From Deltaproteobacteria bacterium (GTDB lineage: Bacteria > Desulfobacterota > Syntrophia > Syntrophales > UBA2210): DNA of 15,357 nucleotides. Both the position numbers and the translations under genes were made by a program. The notes below the pieces were generated by a model that was not told where the DNA came from, searched no databases, and saw nothing but the letters and a program-made list of their open reading frames with translations. Within the stretch, counting starts at the first letter, position 1; every line of letters begins with the position of its first letter. The stretch covers positions 1 to 15,357 of the forward strand of contig JAFDAR010000042.1 of the NCBI GenBank assembly GCA_019313735.1. The letters run 5' to 3'. Below, piece by piece: positions 14,474 to 15,357 of the stretch.

Positions 14474-15357
14474 ATGATAAGAAGCATGACAGGTTATGGA
14501 AGCGCGGAAGCTGTTTTTGCGGGGAAAAAACTGATCATTGAAATCAAATCCCTCAATCACAGAAATCTGGAAAGCAGTATACGGCTGCCCGTCTTCCTCA
14601 CCCCCCTTGAGGTAAATATCAAGAAAATGGTGGGAGAGCGTATTTCAAGGGGAAGAGTTGAGATAAATATCAGGATAGATTCAGATCCGGGTGCAAATGG
14701 CGGAGATAAACTGGAGGCGAACATTCCCCTCATCAACAGCTATCATACCCTGCTGACCGGTCTGAAGGAATCGTTCAATCTCTCCGACGAGATAACGCTG
14801 AGCACACTCGTTAGTCTGAAGGGCAGTATCTATGTTTCCGAAGTAGAAATCGATCCTGAAGAGGCATGGGATACACTCAGCAAGGCACTGGATGATTCCA
14901 TCGGTTCCCTGATACACATGAAGGAGATTGAAGGCAAACTTCTCTACGAGGATTTCATTGCGCGTCTTCATGCCATCAGCGCTTACATAAAAGAGCTGGA
15001 ATCAAGGGTTCCTCAGGTGGTCAGACAATATCAGGAAAGACTTTTGGGAAAGGTCCGGGAACTGGCGGACGGTGTGGAGTGTGATGAATCAAGGTTGATC
15101 CAGGAAGTTGCGATAATGGCTGAAAAGAGCGACATCACCGAAGAGATCGTACGCCTTAAGAGTCACATGAAGCAGTTTGGTGAAATGCTGAATAGTGATA
15201 CTGCCATAGGCAGAAAAATGGATTTCCTGTTTCAGGAAATGCACAGGGAAATAAATACAATAGGGTCCAAGAGCAACGATCTTGCAATATCCGGCAATGT
15301 AATAGAGATAAAGACTGAACTTGCCAAACTGAGAGAACAGGTACAGAATATTGAATA
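14474..15357 (+). CDS. yicC: YicC family endoribonuclease (complete but for the last stop base)
   Basis: The frame from ATG 14474 (AAGGAG 8 nt upstream) runs to the window edge: 294 codons, then TA, the first two bases of a stop codon. The protein starts with the family signature MIRSMTGYGSAE and continues with IEIKSLNHRNLESSIRLP. The C-terminal DUF1732 part contains DITEEIVRLKSHMKQF, IGRKMDFLFQEMHREINTIG, SKSNDLAISG and IEIKTELAKLREQVQNIE. YicC proteins are reported as metal-dependent endoribonucleases; the conserved acidic and His residues of the C-terminal block are present. yicC is often followed by gmk, which would lie beyond the window. Confidence 0.95.
   Translation, partial: MIRSMTGYGSAEAVFAGKKLIIEIKSLNHRNLESSIRLPVFLTPLEVNIKKMVGERISRGRVEINIRIDSDPGANGGDKLEANIPLINSYHTLLTGLKESFNLSDEITLSTLVSLKGSIYVSEVEIDPEEAWDTLSKALDDSIGSLIHMKEIEGKLLYEDFIARLHAISAYIKELESRVPQVVRQYQERLLGKVRELADGVECDESRLIQEVAIMAEKSDITEEIVRLKSHMKQFGEMLNSDTAIGRKMDFLFQEMHREINTIGSKSNDLAISGNVIEIKTELAKLREQVQNIE

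Overview
The window holds a compact cell-envelope biogenesis cluster from a Gram-negative bacterium. Its content and order match those I know from Desulfobacterota (former Deltaproteobacteria): lysS, lolC/E, lolD, bamA, skp, lpxD, lpxA, lpxB, msbA, lpxK, with a divergent rfaE1 (hldA)-DUF4416-yicC group. The class assignment is an inference from gene order and family flavour (BamA with a TolB-like N-terminal domain, a DUF4416 protein next to the heptose kinase). No rRNA or other marker here can settle it.

Minus strand, reading from about 12.78 kb down to 1: a promoter candidate lies before lysS (lysyl-tRNA synthetase). Next come one LolC/E-type permease and the LolD ATPase (lipoprotein release from the inner membrane), BamA and Skp/OmpH (outer-membrane protein insertion and periplasmic chaperoning), and LpxD, LpxA and LpxB (acylation and disaccharide steps of lipid A synthesis). 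MsbA (lipid A flippase) and LpxK (lipid A 4'-kinase) follow, then the first 21 codons of another gene that runs off the left edge. Spacings are short or overlapping, so most of this is probably one long transcript. The exception is a fold-back repeat of about 145 bp between lolC and lolD. Plus strand, from about 12.8 kb to the right edge: a promoter candidate, then rfaE1 (heptose-7-phosphate kinase), a DUF4416 gene overlapping it by ATGA, and yicC, which is complete except for the last base of its stop codon.

The two left-hand genes are damaged. msbA has lost about 65 bp (frameshifting) at the second membrane segment and about 78 bp (in frame) covering the D-loop of the ATPase domain. lpxK carries a single-base frameshift, a five-unit 7-bp repeat array in coding sequence and a perfect 24-bp palindrome in its first codons. 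fabZ, a UDP-diacylglucosamine hydrolase gene (lpxI/lpxH) and waaA, often found in such clusters, are not in this one. Either the late lipid A steps are decaying or duplicated elsewhere, or the assembly is faulty over roughly positions 350-2500. Read-level checking would decide.

I do not see a new defence system, CRISPR array, RNA gene or autonomous mobile element. The points most worth a second look are the msbA/lpxK lesions, the small palindromic and heptamer repeats scattered through the cluster, the fold-back element that ends lolC, and the extra N-terminal domain of BamA.
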